A stretch of 17,548 nt of DNA from JBGPFS01 sp041483455 (GTDB lineage Bacteria; Chloroflexota; Limnocylindria; Limnocylindrales; CSP1-4). Made by a program: the position numbers and the translations under genes. This document shows, piece by piece, positions 1-6,959 of this stretch. The first letter of the stretch is position 1. Every line of letters starts with the position of its first letter. Under the pieces are notes generated by a model that was given only the letters and a program-made list of their open reading frames with translations, made no database searches and was not told the DNA's origin. Location of the stretch: NCBI GenBank assembly GCA_041483455.1, contig JBGPFS010000027.1, forward strand, positions 1 through 17,548. Direction: 5' to 3'.

Positions 1-788
1 AGGTCGACGAGCTGGTCGGCGCGCAGCGGCCCGACGACCGCCGGATCGCGCCAGAGGCCGGCGATGAGCGCCCGCCCGACGGCCCAGGCGGCGAGCGCCA
101 GGAGGAAACGCCATCCGTCCGCCGCCCGCCATCGGTCGCCGCGGCCCAGGACGAGGATCGCCACGAGCACCGCTCCGATCGCGAGCGCCTCGTAGACCTG
201 GGCCGGGTGCGAGGGGACCGCAGGACCGAGCGAGCCCCACGGGCCGGGTCCGCCGTAGGCCGTCGCCCAGGGCAGATCCGAGGGCACGCCCTGGCCGGTC
301 CCGCCGAGCGCCATCGCGAGCTTGCCGAGGCCGAGGGCGAGCAGCGTCGGGACGGTGGCCACGTGGAGCCAGCGCCTGACCGGCGCGTCGAGCAGCCGGG
401 CCACGTACGCCCCGGTCAGGGCCCCCAGCGCTACGCCGCCGAGGAGCCCCAGGCTGCCGCTCCCCGGATCGAGGATCCGGCCGGCGCTTGCCGCGTAGAA
501 GTCCCAGTGCGTCGCGACGTCCTCGAGCCGGCCGCCGATGACGGCGCCCGGGACGATCCCGAGCGCGATGAACAGGAGATCGTCGCGCCGGAGGGTGGCC
601 GGCCGGGCGTCGGGCTCGTCGTCGCCGGGCGGCTCGGCGAAGGGGTCGACCGTGCGTCCCGCGATCAGGGCCGCCAGGACGAGCGCCGCGAACACGGTCC
701 CGGCAAGGGCCAGCGCCTCCCAGCGGATCGCCCGGTCGCCGAGATGGAGGTACGGGTCGAAGGCGAGCGCGATGAGGGCGAGCGGCAC
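1..788 (-). CDS. Lgt-like integral membrane protein (degenerate prolipoprotein diacylglyceryl transferase paralogue), 3' end cut by window
   Basis: About 262 codons are visible from a GTG start; the C-terminus lies beyond base 1. The translation is hydrophobic with several likely membrane helices and follows the Lgt fold order: a GGRLED-like stretch (residues 85-90), GLLGGVALG (114-122), LPWATAYGG (172-180), SHPAQVYEAL (193-202) and a final helix with Arg239. The last two resemble the HPxQLYE motif and second conserved Arg of Lgt. The segment that should read like RxGNFxNxE is instead GKLAMALGGTGQG (155-167), so the essential Arg is a Lys and both Asn are gone. A second, canonical lgt lies at 7844-8749, so this copy probably has another or altered role. 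The start is set by a TACACT box 9 nt upstream with no Shine-Dalgarno sequence. Family membership is fairly sure; catalytic activity is doubtful. Confidence 0.72.
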   Translation of the reverse strand, partial: MPLALIALAFDPYLHLGDRAIRWEALALAGTVFAALVLAALIAGRTVDPFAEPPGDDEPDARPATLRRDDLLFIALGIVPGAVIGGRLEDVATHWDFYAASAGRILDPGSGSLGLLGGVALGALTGAYVARLLDAPVRRWLHVATVPTLLALGLGKLAMALGGTGQGVPSDLPWATAYGGPGPWGSLGPAVPSHPAQVYEALAIGAVLVAILVLGRGDRWRAADGWRFLLALAAWAVGRALIAGLWRDPAVVGPLRADQLVD

Positions 789-797
789 GGTAGCGGC

Positions 798-803
798 AGT
801 GTA
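798..803 (-). promoter_or_regulatory. -10 box (TACACT) for probable leaderless transcript of the Lgt-like gene
   Basis: TACACT on the minus strand ends 9 nt before the GTG start and no ribosome binding site lies between. This matches the TAnnnT-plus-short-spacer arrangement seen before four other genes here, so transcription probably starts at or next to the GTG. Inferred from position only. Confidence 0.5.
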
Positions 804-900
804 GCCACCGGCGGGAGGTGCCGGCTGGCTGGCCAGCCGTCTGTCCGGCAGAGGCTGGCGCGCCCGGGCGGGCGACCCGCGCGGAGCCGACGTGCGGCCG

Positions 901-921
901 ACCCGCTCGGAGCCGGCGGGT
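901..921 (-). terminator. Possible terminator hairpin after mdh
   Basis: Directly after the mdh stop codon the minus strand has ACCCGC, a 9-nt loop and GCGGGT: a 6-bp GC stem. There is no U-run, so intrinsic termination is uncertain. The rest of the gap to 788 holds only a 12-bp palindrome (GGCTGGCCAGCC, 827-838) and the next promoter. Confidence 0.25.
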
Positions 922-1848
922 TCAGCCGAGCTTGACGACGAGCTCCCGGACCGCCGCGGCCGATCGATCGAAGGCGGCCTGCTCCTCGGCCGTCAGCTCG
1001 ATCTCGAGGACCTTCTCCATGCCGCCCGCCCCGAGGACGACCGGCACGCCGACGAAGAGGCCCTCCGTCTTGAACTCCCCCTGGAGGAGGACGGCACACG
1101 GCAGGACCCGCTTCCGGTCGAGGAGGATCGATTCCACCATCTCGAAGACCGAGGCCGCCGGGGCATAGAACGCCGAGCCCGACTTCAGGAGCGCGACCAC
1201 CTCCGCCCCGCCGTTCGCGGTCCGGGTGGCGAGCGCCGCGACCCGCTCGGGGCTCATCAGCTCGGTGATCGGGATCCCGGCCACGGTCGAGTAGCGCGGC
1301 AGCGGGACCATCGTGTCGCCGTGGCCGCCGAGAACGAAGGCATGGGTGTCCTCGACGCTCACGCCGAGCTCCTGGGCGATGAACGTCCGGAACCGAGCGG
1401 AGTCGAGCACGCCGGCCATGCCCAGGATCCGCTCGCGCGGGAAGCCGGAGGCGGCCAACGCGACGTGGCACATCGCGTCAAGGGGGTTGGTGACGATGAT
1501 CAGGATCGCGTCGGGCGAATGCTTCGTGGCCTCCTCGACCACCGAGCGGACGATCCCGGCGTTCGTCTCCATGAGCTCGTCCCGGCTCATTCCTGGCTTG
1601 CGCGCGATCCCCGAAGTGACGACGACGATGTCGGACCCGGCCGTGTCCCGGTAGTCGTTCGTGCCGAGGATCCGGGCATCGTGACCGACGACCGGCGCCG
1701 CCTCGGCGAGGTCGAGCGCCTTGCCCTGGGGCAGGCCCTCGACGATGTCGACCAGGACGACATCGGCCAGGCCGGCCTCGGCGATCCGCTGGGCGGTGGT
1801 GGCGCCGACGTTCCCGGCACCGATGACGGTGACCTTGTTGCGAGCCAT
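922..1848 (-). CDS. mdh: Malate dehydrogenase, LDH-like type (NAD-dependent)
   Basis: A 308-residue cytosolic enzyme that interconverts malate and oxaloacetate with NAD. The nucleotide-binding motif is GAGNVGA (10-16), followed by an acidic residue at the end of strand 2 (Asp34) typical of NAD preference. Substrate residues are visible in RKPGMSR (83-89), and the NPLD loop lies at 121-124. Arg152 and catalytic His176 (in GGHGD) are present, giving the Asp/His/Arg set of the LDH-like MDH group, also found in Chloroflexus. Length is normal for the family. ATG 1848 is chosen because homology begins at once and AGGAG lies about 12 nt upstream. The gene follows pckA after 41 nt on the same strand, so the two are probably one operon whose products meet at oxaloacetate. 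The call is firm. Confidence 0.95.
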   Translation of the reverse strand: MARNKVTVIGAGNVGATTAQRIAEAGLADVVLVDIVEGLPQGKALDLAEAAPVVGHDARILGTNDYRDTAGSDIVVVTSGIARKPGMSRDELMETNAGIVRSVVEEATKHSPDAILIIVTNPLDAMCHVALAASGFPRERILGMAGVLDSARFRTFIAQELGVSVEDTHAFVLGGHGDTMVPLPRYSTVAGIPITELMSPERVAALATRTANGGAEVVALLKSGSAFYAPAASVFEMVESILLDRKRVLPCAVLLQGEFKTEGLFVGVPVVLGAGGMEKVLEIELTAEEQAAFDRSAAAVRELVVKLG

Positions 1849-1889
1849 GGTGAGGCGACTCCTGCGTTTGGATGAGAGCGGTGGTGCGC

Positions 1890-3476
1890 CTAGTCGACGA
1901 CCGGGCCGGCCGTCCGGACGCCGTCCGAGGCGCCGTCGTGGTATTTCGCGAAGTTGTCGACGAACATCTGGGCGAGCGCCTTCGCCTGGCGGTCGTAGGC
2001 GGCCTGGTCGGGCCAGGTCGAGCGGGGCTGGAGGAACTCGCCCGGGACGTCCGGGCAGGCGACCGGCACGGCCACCCGGAAGATCGGGTCGACGACCATC
2101 TCGACACCCTCGAGCTGGCCATTGATGGCGGCCCGGACCATCGCCCGGGTGTGGTTGATGTTCATCCGCTGGCCGGTCCCGAACGGGCCGCCGGTCCAGC
2201 CCGTATTGACCAGCCAGACGGGGACGTCCCATTTCGCGAGCCGCTCGATGAGCATGTCCGCGTACTCGCCAGGGTGGCGCGGCAGGAACGGTGCGCCGAA
2301 GCAGGCGCTGAACGTCGCCTTCGGCTCCTTGACCCCGATCTCGGTGCCGGCGAGCTTCGCCGTGTAGCCGCTGATGAAGTGGTAGGCGGCCTGGTCGTGG
2401 GTGAGCCGGCTGATCGGCGGCAGGACGCCGAACGCGTCGGCCGTCAGGAGGACCACGTTCCGCGGCTGGCCGGCGATCCCGGTCGGATCGGCGTTGCCGA
2501 TGAAATGGAGCGGGTAGGCGCCCCGGGTGTTCTCGGTGAACCGGTCCGAGTCCAGGTCGAGCTGGCGGGTCGCCGGGTCGAGATCGACGTTCTCGAGGAT
2601 CGTCCCGAAGCGCTTGGTGGTCTGGAAGATGTCCGGCTCGTACATCGGGCTGAGCCGGATGGTCTTCGCGTAGCAGCCACCCTCGAAGTTGAACACGCCC
2701 GCATCGCCCCAGCCGTGCTCGTCGTCGCCGACGAGCGAGCGGAGCGGGTCGGCCGAGAGGGTCGTCTTGCCCGTCCCCGACAGGCCGAAGAAGATGACCG
2801 AGTCGCCACCCTCGCCCACGTTCACCGAGGAGTGCATCGGCAGGACGCCCTCGTCGGGCATCAGGTAGTTCATGACCGTGAAGGCGCTCTTCTTGATCTC
2901 CCCGGCGAACTCGGTCCCGACGATGATCACCTCCATCCGGCGCAGGTGGACGAGGATCGCCGTGGCGGTCCGGGTCCCCTCGGTCGCCGGGTCGGCCTTG
3001 AACGACGGGACGTTGATGATCGTGAAGTTCGGGCTGAAGCCCGTCAGCTGGTCCCCGCTCGGGCGCCGGAAGAGGTTCTTGGCGAAGATGCTCGCCCAGG
3101 CCGTCTCGGTGTAGACCCGCAGGCTCCGGCGGTGCTCCGGCGCCGCCCCGATGAAGCAGTCCTGCGCGTACATGTCCTTGTCGGCGAGGTAGGCCATCAG
3201 GCGCGCCCGGAGTCGGCCGTAGTGCTCCTCGGAGATCGGGTGGTTGACCTCGCCCCACCAGATCTTGCCCTCGCTCCAGGGCTCACGGACGATGAACTTG
3301 TCCTGCGGGGAGCGGCCGGTATGCGCGCCGGTCCGGACGACGAGCGGCCCATCGGCCGAGATGAGGCCCTCCGCGTCGCGGACGGCAGCCTCGTACAGCT
3401 CGGCGACCGAGACGTTGGCGCGGACGGAACGGCCGATCCGCTCCGTGGCGGTCCGGGTGGCGGTCTGCGTGGCCAT
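1890..3476 (-). CDS. pckA: Phosphoenolpyruvate carboxykinase (ATP)
   Basis: A 528-residue cytosolic enzyme that converts oxaloacetate plus ATP to PEP, CO2 and ADP, the entry step of gluconeogenesis; it can run in reverse as anaplerosis. Visible family landmarks are RTGAHTGRSPQDKF (48-61), the substrate-binding region around NFTIINVPSF (150-159), the kinase P-loop GLSGTGKTTLS (231-241), the metal-binding DDEHGW (251-256), the signature NFEGGCYAKTI (263-273) and the C-terminal FISGYTAKLAGTE region. Length matches ATP-type PckA (about 530-540), and GTP-type PCK motifs are absent. The frame stays open upstream to 3761, but that part is proline/arginine-rich noise. ATG 3476 has AAGGGAG about 8 nt upstream and starts at the family N-terminus. 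It leads the pckA-mdh unit. Confidence 0.97.
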   Translation of the reverse strand: MATQTATRTATERIGRSVRANVSVAELYEAAVRDAEGLISADGPLVVRTGAHTGRSPQDKFIVREPWSEGKIWWGEVNHPISEEHYGRLRARLMAYLADKDMYAQDCFIGAAPEHRRSLRVYTETAWASIFAKNLFRRPSGDQLTGFSPNFTIINVPSFKADPATEGTRTATAILVHLRRMEVIIVGTEFAGEIKKSAFTVMNYLMPDEGVLPMHSSVNVGEGGDSVIFFGLSGTGKTTLSADPLRSLVGDDEHGWGDAGVFNFEGGCYAKTIRLSPMYEPDIFQTTKRFGTILENVDLDPATRQLDLDSDRFTENTRGAYPLHFIGNADPTGIAGQPRNVVLLTADAFGVLPPISRLTHDQAAYHFISGYTAKLAGTEIGVKEPKATFSACFGAPFLPRHPGEYADMLIERLAKWDVPVWLVNTGWTGGPFGTGQRMNINHTRAMVRAAINGQLEGVEMVVDPIFRVAVPVACPDVPGEFLQPRSTWPDQAAYDRQAKALAQMFVDNFAKYHDGASDGVRTAGPVVD

Positions 3477-3500
3477 CGATCGTCTCCCTTGGTCGGCGGC

Positions 3501-3535
3501 GGCCCGGCTCGAACCGGGCCCGAACGGATCGTTCG
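3501..3535 (-). other. Tandem hairpins in the pckA leader
   Basis: Two consecutive inverted repeats are seen: a 7-bp stem (GGCCCGG/CCGGGCC, 6-nt loop) and a 5-bp stem (CGAAC/GTTCG, 5-nt loop). They lie 25-60 nt before the pckA start codon. They could affect leader stability or be regulator sites. No known riboswitch class is recognised. Confidence 0.35.
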
Positions 3536-3618
3536 GTATCGGTCGACCGGCCGCGCGTTCCCGGGCGTCCGACCCACGGGCCGGGCGCCGACGAGAGTCG
3601 GCTTTCGCAGTCCGCGCG

Positions 3619-3624
3619 AGTGTA
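3619..3624 (-). promoter_or_regulatory. Candidate -10 box (TACACT) for pckA-mdh
   Basis: TACACT on the minus strand is identical to the boxes directly before the genes at 788 and 8908. Here it lies about 143 nt upstream of the pckA ATG, so the transcript would carry a leader with two hairpins. No good -35 is seen at 17 nt (TGGCAA). Tentative. Confidence 0.3.
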
Positions 3625-3765
3625 CGCCCCGGAACCGGAAGTTGCCATCCGGTTGCGAACGGCCCGCCAGCCGGCGCACTCGGCCCGCCCGCCCCGGCGG
3701 TGCATGCGGCCCCCACCCCTGCCCGCCGGCGGGGCCGATCCGGCGGAGCCGGGCGGCGCATGTGG

Positions 3766-3806
3766 CATAGTCAGCAGCGTCGGCCTCGACGACCCGCCTC
3801 AAGGAG
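3766..3806 (+). promoter_or_regulatory. Promoter -10 (CATAGT) and ribosome binding site (AAGGAG) for the KOW-like gene
   Basis: CATAGT at 3766-3771 is a plausible -10 hexamer. AAGGAG at 3801-3806 is a good Shine-Dalgarno sequence 12 nt before GTG 3819 and decides that start. Unlike several neighbours, this gene therefore appears to have a short leader of about 40 nt. Confidence 0.4.
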
Positions 3807-3818
3807 CCCTCACCGAAC

Positions 3819-4124
3819 GTGCCAGCGCCCAAACGCAAGACCGTCTACCGCAAGCCCGCCCGCGTGAAGCCGCCCATCCCGGGCGTCACCGCCCCCGAGC
3901 CGTACGTCCGGCCCACGGTGGCCGAGATCAACACCACCGCCGGCATGGGCCGGACCGGTCTCGCGGTCGGGGATCGCGTCCGGATCGCCGGGACCGGCCT
4001 CTACGCCGGCGAGACCGCGGTGATCGAGAAGTTCGCCGGCGGCGTCATCCCGACCGCCCATGTGCGGACCGAGGCGGGCCGGACGCGCCAGGTCCGGACG
4101 ATCGACCTCGAACCGCTCGGCTGA
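3819..4124 (+). CDS. Small basic protein with KOW/SH3-like domain, unknown function
   Basis: A 101-residue protein with no signal peptide or membrane helix. The first 35 residues form a basic, proline-rich tail with many Lys and Arg. The rest, from about 48 to 101, begins GLAVGDRVRIAG and continues GLYAGETAVIEKF, ending in QVRTIDLEPL. The pattern of a GDxVxI strand, a GxxxGxxxxI turn and short beta strands resembles KOW/SH3-like barrels that bind RNA, DNA or ribosomal components. That resemblance is by eye. The start is GTG 3819, chosen for its AAGGAG. The gene is divergent from pckA and convergent with the transsulfuration genes, so context gives no function. A nucleic-acid or ribosome-associated role is only a guess. 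Confidence 0.75.
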   Translation: MPAPKRKTVYRKPARVKPPIPGVTAPEPYVRPTVAEINTTAGMGRTGLAVGDRVRIAGTGLYAGETAVIEKFAGGVIPTAHVRTEAGRTRQVRTIDLEPLG

Positions 4125-4137
4125 CGGGGGCCCGGCG

Positions 4138-4153
4138 GCGGCCGGCCGGCCGC
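4138..4153. terminator. GC palindrome between convergent genes, possible two-way terminator
   Basis: GCGGCCGGCCGGCCGC is a perfect 16-bp palindrome in the 29-bp gap between the KOW-like gene stop (4124) and the stop of the PLP enzyme on the other strand (4154). It could fold on either transcript. It has no loop and no U-run, so efficient termination is not certain. Confidence 0.35.
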
Positions 4154-5371
4154 CTAGGCTTCGTCGAGAGCGCGACCCAGGTCGGCGATGAGGTCGTCGG
4201 CCGACTCGATCCCGACCGACAGCCGGATCAGGGCGTCCTCGACCTGGAGGCTGGATCCCGCCACGGAGGCGTGGGTCATGATCGCCGGCAGCTCGATCAG
4301 CGACTCGACCCCGCCGAGTGATTCGGCCAGGGTGAAGATCCGGGTCGTCTCGCACACGGCGATCGCCCGGTCCCGGGCGTTCCGACCGTGGATACCCCCG
4401 GCGCGCGGGGCGAACGAGACCATCCCGCCCGGCAGGCGCATCTGGCGCGCGGCCAGGGCCGCCGCCGGGTGGGCATGCGGCCCCTCGGTGAGGCCCGGGT
4501 AGCGGACCCAGTCGACGTCCTGGCGCCCGGCGAGGAACCGGGCCACGGCCCCCGCATTCGCGGCGTGGCGCTCGGTGCGCAGGGCCAGCGTCCGGATCCC
4601 GCGCAGGACGAGGAAGCAGTCGAAGGGGCCGGGCACCGCCCCCATCGCGTTCTGGAGGAAGCGCAGGCGCTCCGCCAGGTCGGCGCGGCCGGTGACGAGC
4701 ACGCCGCTGACGACGTCCGAGTGACCGGCCAGGTACTTCGTCGCCGAGTGGAAGACGATGTCCGCCCCGAACCCGAGCGGGCGCTGCAGGGCCGGCGACG
4801 CGAACGTGTTGTCCACGACCACGATCGGCCGCTCTCCGCGCGCGCCGCGCCGGTCCGCGACGGCGGCCGCCACCGCGGCGAGGTCGATGATCTTGAGGTG
4901 CGGGTTCGAGGGCGTCTCGACCCAGACCAGCCGGGTCCGCTCGGTCAGGGCGGACCGGAGGGCCGCCGCCGGATCGGTCGCCAGGTCGACCCACCGGACC
5001 GCGACGCCGCGCGGGCCGGCCACCCGCTCGAAGTAGCGCCAGGTCCCGCCGTAGACGTCGTCGCTGCCGACGACCTCCTCGCCGGGCGCGACGAGCTCCG
5101 CGATCGCCGCCGTGGCCGCCGAACCGCTGGCGAACGCGATCCCGGTCGAGCCGCCCTCGAGCGCAGCGACCGCCCGCTCGAGTCGCTCGCGGGTCGGGTT
5201 CTGGCTCCGGGCGTATTCGTAGCCCCGGGTCGGGACCCCGACGGCCGCCTGGGCGTAGGTCGAGGTCTGGTAGATCGGCGGGGCGACCGCTCCGGTCAGC
5301 TCGTCCGGTTCCTGGCCGGCATGGACCGCCAGCGTGTCGAGGCCCAGGTTCGGGTCGAGCGGGTCGTGCAT
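4154..5371 (-). CDS. Cystathionine gamma-lyase / gamma-synthase family PLP enzyme
   Basis: About 405 residues from ATG 5371, cytosolic, Cys/Met metabolism PLP family. Visible motifs are HAGQEPDELTGAV (17-29), PPIYQTSTY (31-39), YEYARSQNPTR (51-61), ASGSAA (81-86), VETPSNP (151-157), DNTFASP (187-193) and the PLP-lysine motif SATKYLAGHSD with Lys212. Cystathionine gamma-synthase and gamma-lyase cannot be separated by eye. Because a cystathionine beta-synthase lies just upstream on the same strand (43-63 nt gap), gamma-lyase, making cysteine from cystathionine, is the more likely role. The start is ambiguous: GTG 5392, ATG 5389 and ATG 5371 lie in a 10-bp repeat, and none has a clear ribosome binding site. 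ATG 5371 gives a family-normal N-terminus. Confidence 0.88.
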   Translation of the reverse strand: MHDPLDPNLGLDTLAVHAGQEPDELTGAVAPPIYQTSTYAQAAVGVPTRGYEYARSQNPTRERLERAVAALEGGSTGIAFASGSAATAAIAELVAPGEEVVGSDDVYGGTWRYFERVAGPRGVAVRWVDLATDPAAALRSALTERTRLVWVETPSNPHLKIIDLAAVAAAVADRRGARGERPIVVVDNTFASPALQRPLGFGADIVFHSATKYLAGHSDVVSGVLVTGRADLAERLRFLQNAMGAVPGPFDCFLVLRGIRTLALRTERHAANAGAVARFLAGRQDVDWVRYPGLTEGPHAHPAAALAARQMRLPGGMVSFAPRAGGIHGRNARDRAIAVCETTRIFTLAESLGGVESLIELPAIMTHASVAGSSLQVEDALIRLSVGIESADDLIADLGRALDEA

Positions 5372-5400
5372 CCGCGCATCATCGCGCATCACCGCGCATC
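5371..5400 (-). repeat. Short tandem repeat GATGCGCG over the start codons
   Basis: On the minus strand three 10-bp units begin GATGCGCG and are followed by a partial unit, ATGCAC. The repeat carries the in-frame starts GTG 5392, ATG 5389 and ATG 5371, and further out-of-frame ATGs. Gain or loss of a unit would shift spacing between these starts. Confidence 0.6.
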
Positions 5401-5434
5401 CGGACGGGATCGCGCCGGCGCGCGGTCGGGCGCC

Positions 5435-6847
5435 TCAGCCCCGATGGTGCGCCAGGTGCTCGAGCAGGTCGAGCTTCGTGACGACGCCCGCCGGCCGGTC
5501 GCCCCGCAGCGCGAGCAGCGCCGCGGCTCCACCCGAGAGCAGGGCGAACGCCTCATCGAGCGAGGCGTTGACGTCGAGCGTGGGAAGGGGGCGATCCATC
5601 ACCTCGCCGATCGTCCGCTCCACGATCTCGGGGTTGCGGTAGGCGCGGTCCAGCAGACCCTTCTCGCTGACCGAGCCCACGACCCCGGAGAGCTCATCGC
5701 CCTCCGGCTGCTCCGAGACCGGCAGCTGGCTGATCCCGTAATGCTGCAGCAGGTCGATGGCCGCGCCGACGCGGTCGGTCGTCCGGGCGAGCACCACATC
5801 CGGGAGCTCGACGGCGTGATGGCGCTCACGGAGCAGCTCCGCGACGCGGACCACGGCGCCGCTCGTGGCCAGCAGGCCGTTCGCCCGCATCCATTCGTCG
5901 TTGTAGAGCTTCGAGAGGTAGTTGCGGCCGCTGTCGGGCAGGATCGTCACGATCACGGCATCGCGCGCGGCCGGTGTGCCGACGAGGTCACGAGCGACCG
6001 CGAGCGTGGCGACGAGCGCGGTCCCGCACGATCCGCCGGCCAGGATGCCCTCCTCCCGGGTCAGCCGCCGGGCAGCCGCGAACGCGTCGCGGTCCGAGAC
6101 CCGGACCCAGCGGTCGACGGTAGCCGGGTCGAAGGTGCCCGGGAAGAAGTCCTCGCCCACGCCCTCGGTCAGGTAGGGCCGCGCGGTATCGCCGGAGAGG
6201 ACGCTCCCCTCCGGGTCGGCCCCCACGATCTGGATGGCCGGGTTCTGCGCCTTGAGGTGATGGGCGATCCCGCTGATCGTGCCGCCCGTCCCGACGCTCG
6301 CGACGAGGTGGCTGATCCGGCCATCGGTCTGCTCCCAGATCTCGGGGCCGGTCGTGCGCTCGTGGGCGATCGGGTTCTCGGCGTTCCAGTACTGGTCCGG
6401 CTTGAACGCCCCCGGGATGTCCCGGGCGAGTCGGGCGGCGACGCTGTAGTACGACTCGGGCGATTCGGGCGCCACGTTCGTGGGGCACAGGACGACCTCC
6501 GCCCCGTAGGCCCGCAGGAGGGCCTGCTTCTCGGACGACTGCTTGTCGGCCATCACGAAGATGCAGCGATAGCCCTTGAGGGCGGCTGCGATCGCCAGGC
6601 CGTGGCCGGTGTTTCCCGAGGTCGGCTCGATGATCGTGCCGCCCGGCTTCAGGAGCCCGGCCTGTTCGGCCGCCTCGATCATCGGGAGCCCGATCCGGTC
6701 CTTGATCGAGCCGCCCGGGTTGAGCGTCTCGAGCTTGGCGAGGATGAGCGGCCCAGCCTCGAGCGGCCCGAGCTCCCGAACGACCCGGGTGAGCCGGACG
6801 AGCGGGGTGTTCCCGACGAGGTCGAGGATGGATTCGGCGTAGCGCAT
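5435..6847 (-). CDS. Cystathionine beta-synthase (PLP domain plus C-terminal CBS pair)
   Basis: A 470-residue cytosolic enzyme that condenses homocysteine and serine to cystathionine. The catalytic part shows GNTPLVRL (12-19), the PLP-lysine motif NPGGSIKDR with Lys49, TSGNTG (76-81), GTGGTISG, GGSCGTA and PDSGRNYLSKLYNDEWM, the last being typical of true CBS rather than short CysK. Residues from about 335 onward contain two CBS motifs (VDVxxAR...GISQLPV and IGEVMDRPLPTLD...GVVTKLDLLEHL), a regulatory pair that binds S-adenosylmethionine or adenylates in some relatives. ATG 6847 is fixed by a CATACT box 8 nt upstream with no Shine-Dalgarno, suggesting a leaderless transcript. It is probably cotranscribed with the downstream gamma-lyase-type gene. 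Confidence 0.92.
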   Translation of the reverse strand: MRYAESILDLVGNTPLVRLTRVVRELGPLEAGPLILAKLETLNPGGSIKDRIGLPMIEAAEQAGLLKPGGTIIEPTSGNTGHGLAIAAALKGYRCIFVMADKQSSEKQALLRAYGAEVVLCPTNVAPESPESYYSVAARLARDIPGAFKPDQYWNAENPIAHERTTGPEIWEQTDGRISHLVASVGTGGTISGIAHHLKAQNPAIQIVGADPEGSVLSGDTARPYLTEGVGEDFFPGTFDPATVDRWVRVSDRDAFAAARRLTREEGILAGGSCGTALVATLAVARDLVGTPAARDAVIVTILPDSGRNYLSKLYNDEWMRANGLLATSGAVVRVAELLRERHHAVELPDVVLARTTDRVGAAIDLLQHYGISQLPVSEQPEGDELSGVVGSVSEKGLLDRAYRNPEIVERTIGEVMDRPLPTLDVNASLDEAFALLSGGAAALLALRGDRPAGVVTKLDLLEHLAHHRG

Positions 6848-6855
6848 CGCGCCCG

Positions 6856-6861
6856 AGTATG
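6856..6861 (-). promoter_or_regulatory. -10 box (CATACT) for leaderless cystathionine beta-synthase transcript
   Basis: CATACT differs from TATACT by one base and ends exactly 8 nt before the ATG. This is the same spacing as at the lgt and 8908 promoters. No ribosome binding site is present. Confidence 0.45.
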
Positions 6862-6919
6862 CCGGAATCGGGCCGGTCCGGTCGCGCCCGCGCTCGTGAC
6901 GACGGGGGCTCCCGCAGCG

Positions 6920-6953
6920 GCGGGCGATCCGGGCGCGCGGGCGATCCGGGCGC
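6920..6953. repeat. Perfect 17-bp tandem duplication
   Basis: GCGGGCGATCCGGGCGC occurs twice head-to-tail (6920-6936 and 6937-6953) without mismatch. It lies in the 112-bp gap between the stop of the acyltransferase gene and the promoter of cystathionine beta-synthase. It is not coding in any supported frame and looks like recent slippage or duplication. Confidence 0.85.
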
Positions 6954-6959
6954 GACGGC

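Larger units (their letters stand above)
3477..3818. other. 342-bp intergenic region between divergent pckA and the KOW-like gene
   Basis: No credible coding sequence is seen: the open frames here are Arg/Pro-rich by-products of GC content. The pckA-proximal half holds two adjacent inverted repeats, GGCCCGG-6nt-CCGGGCC (3501-3520) and CGAAC-GGATC-GTTCG (3521-3535). A minus-strand TACACT lies at 3619-3624, which would give pckA a structured 5' leader of roughly 135 nt. A plus-strand CATAGT (3766-3771) and AAGGAG (3801-3806) serve the other gene. CCCGCCGGCGGG (3722-3733) is a simple GC palindrome. Confidence 0.55.

Noticed and set aside
3477..3761. N-terminal extension of pckA in the same frame
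   Set aside because: The added residues are Arg/Pro/Gly-rich, unlike any PckA N-terminus, and a good ribosome binding site marks ATG 3476.
1872..3770. 632-codon open frame on the plus strand
   Set aside because: It is entirely antisense to pckA and its upstream region. The composition is typical of a GC shadow frame and has no recognisable motif.
6848..6919. Riboswitch upstream of the transsulfuration genes (SAM or homocysteine sensing)
   Set aside because: The promoter box is only 8 nt before the start codon, leaving no leader, and no known riboswitch core is visible.
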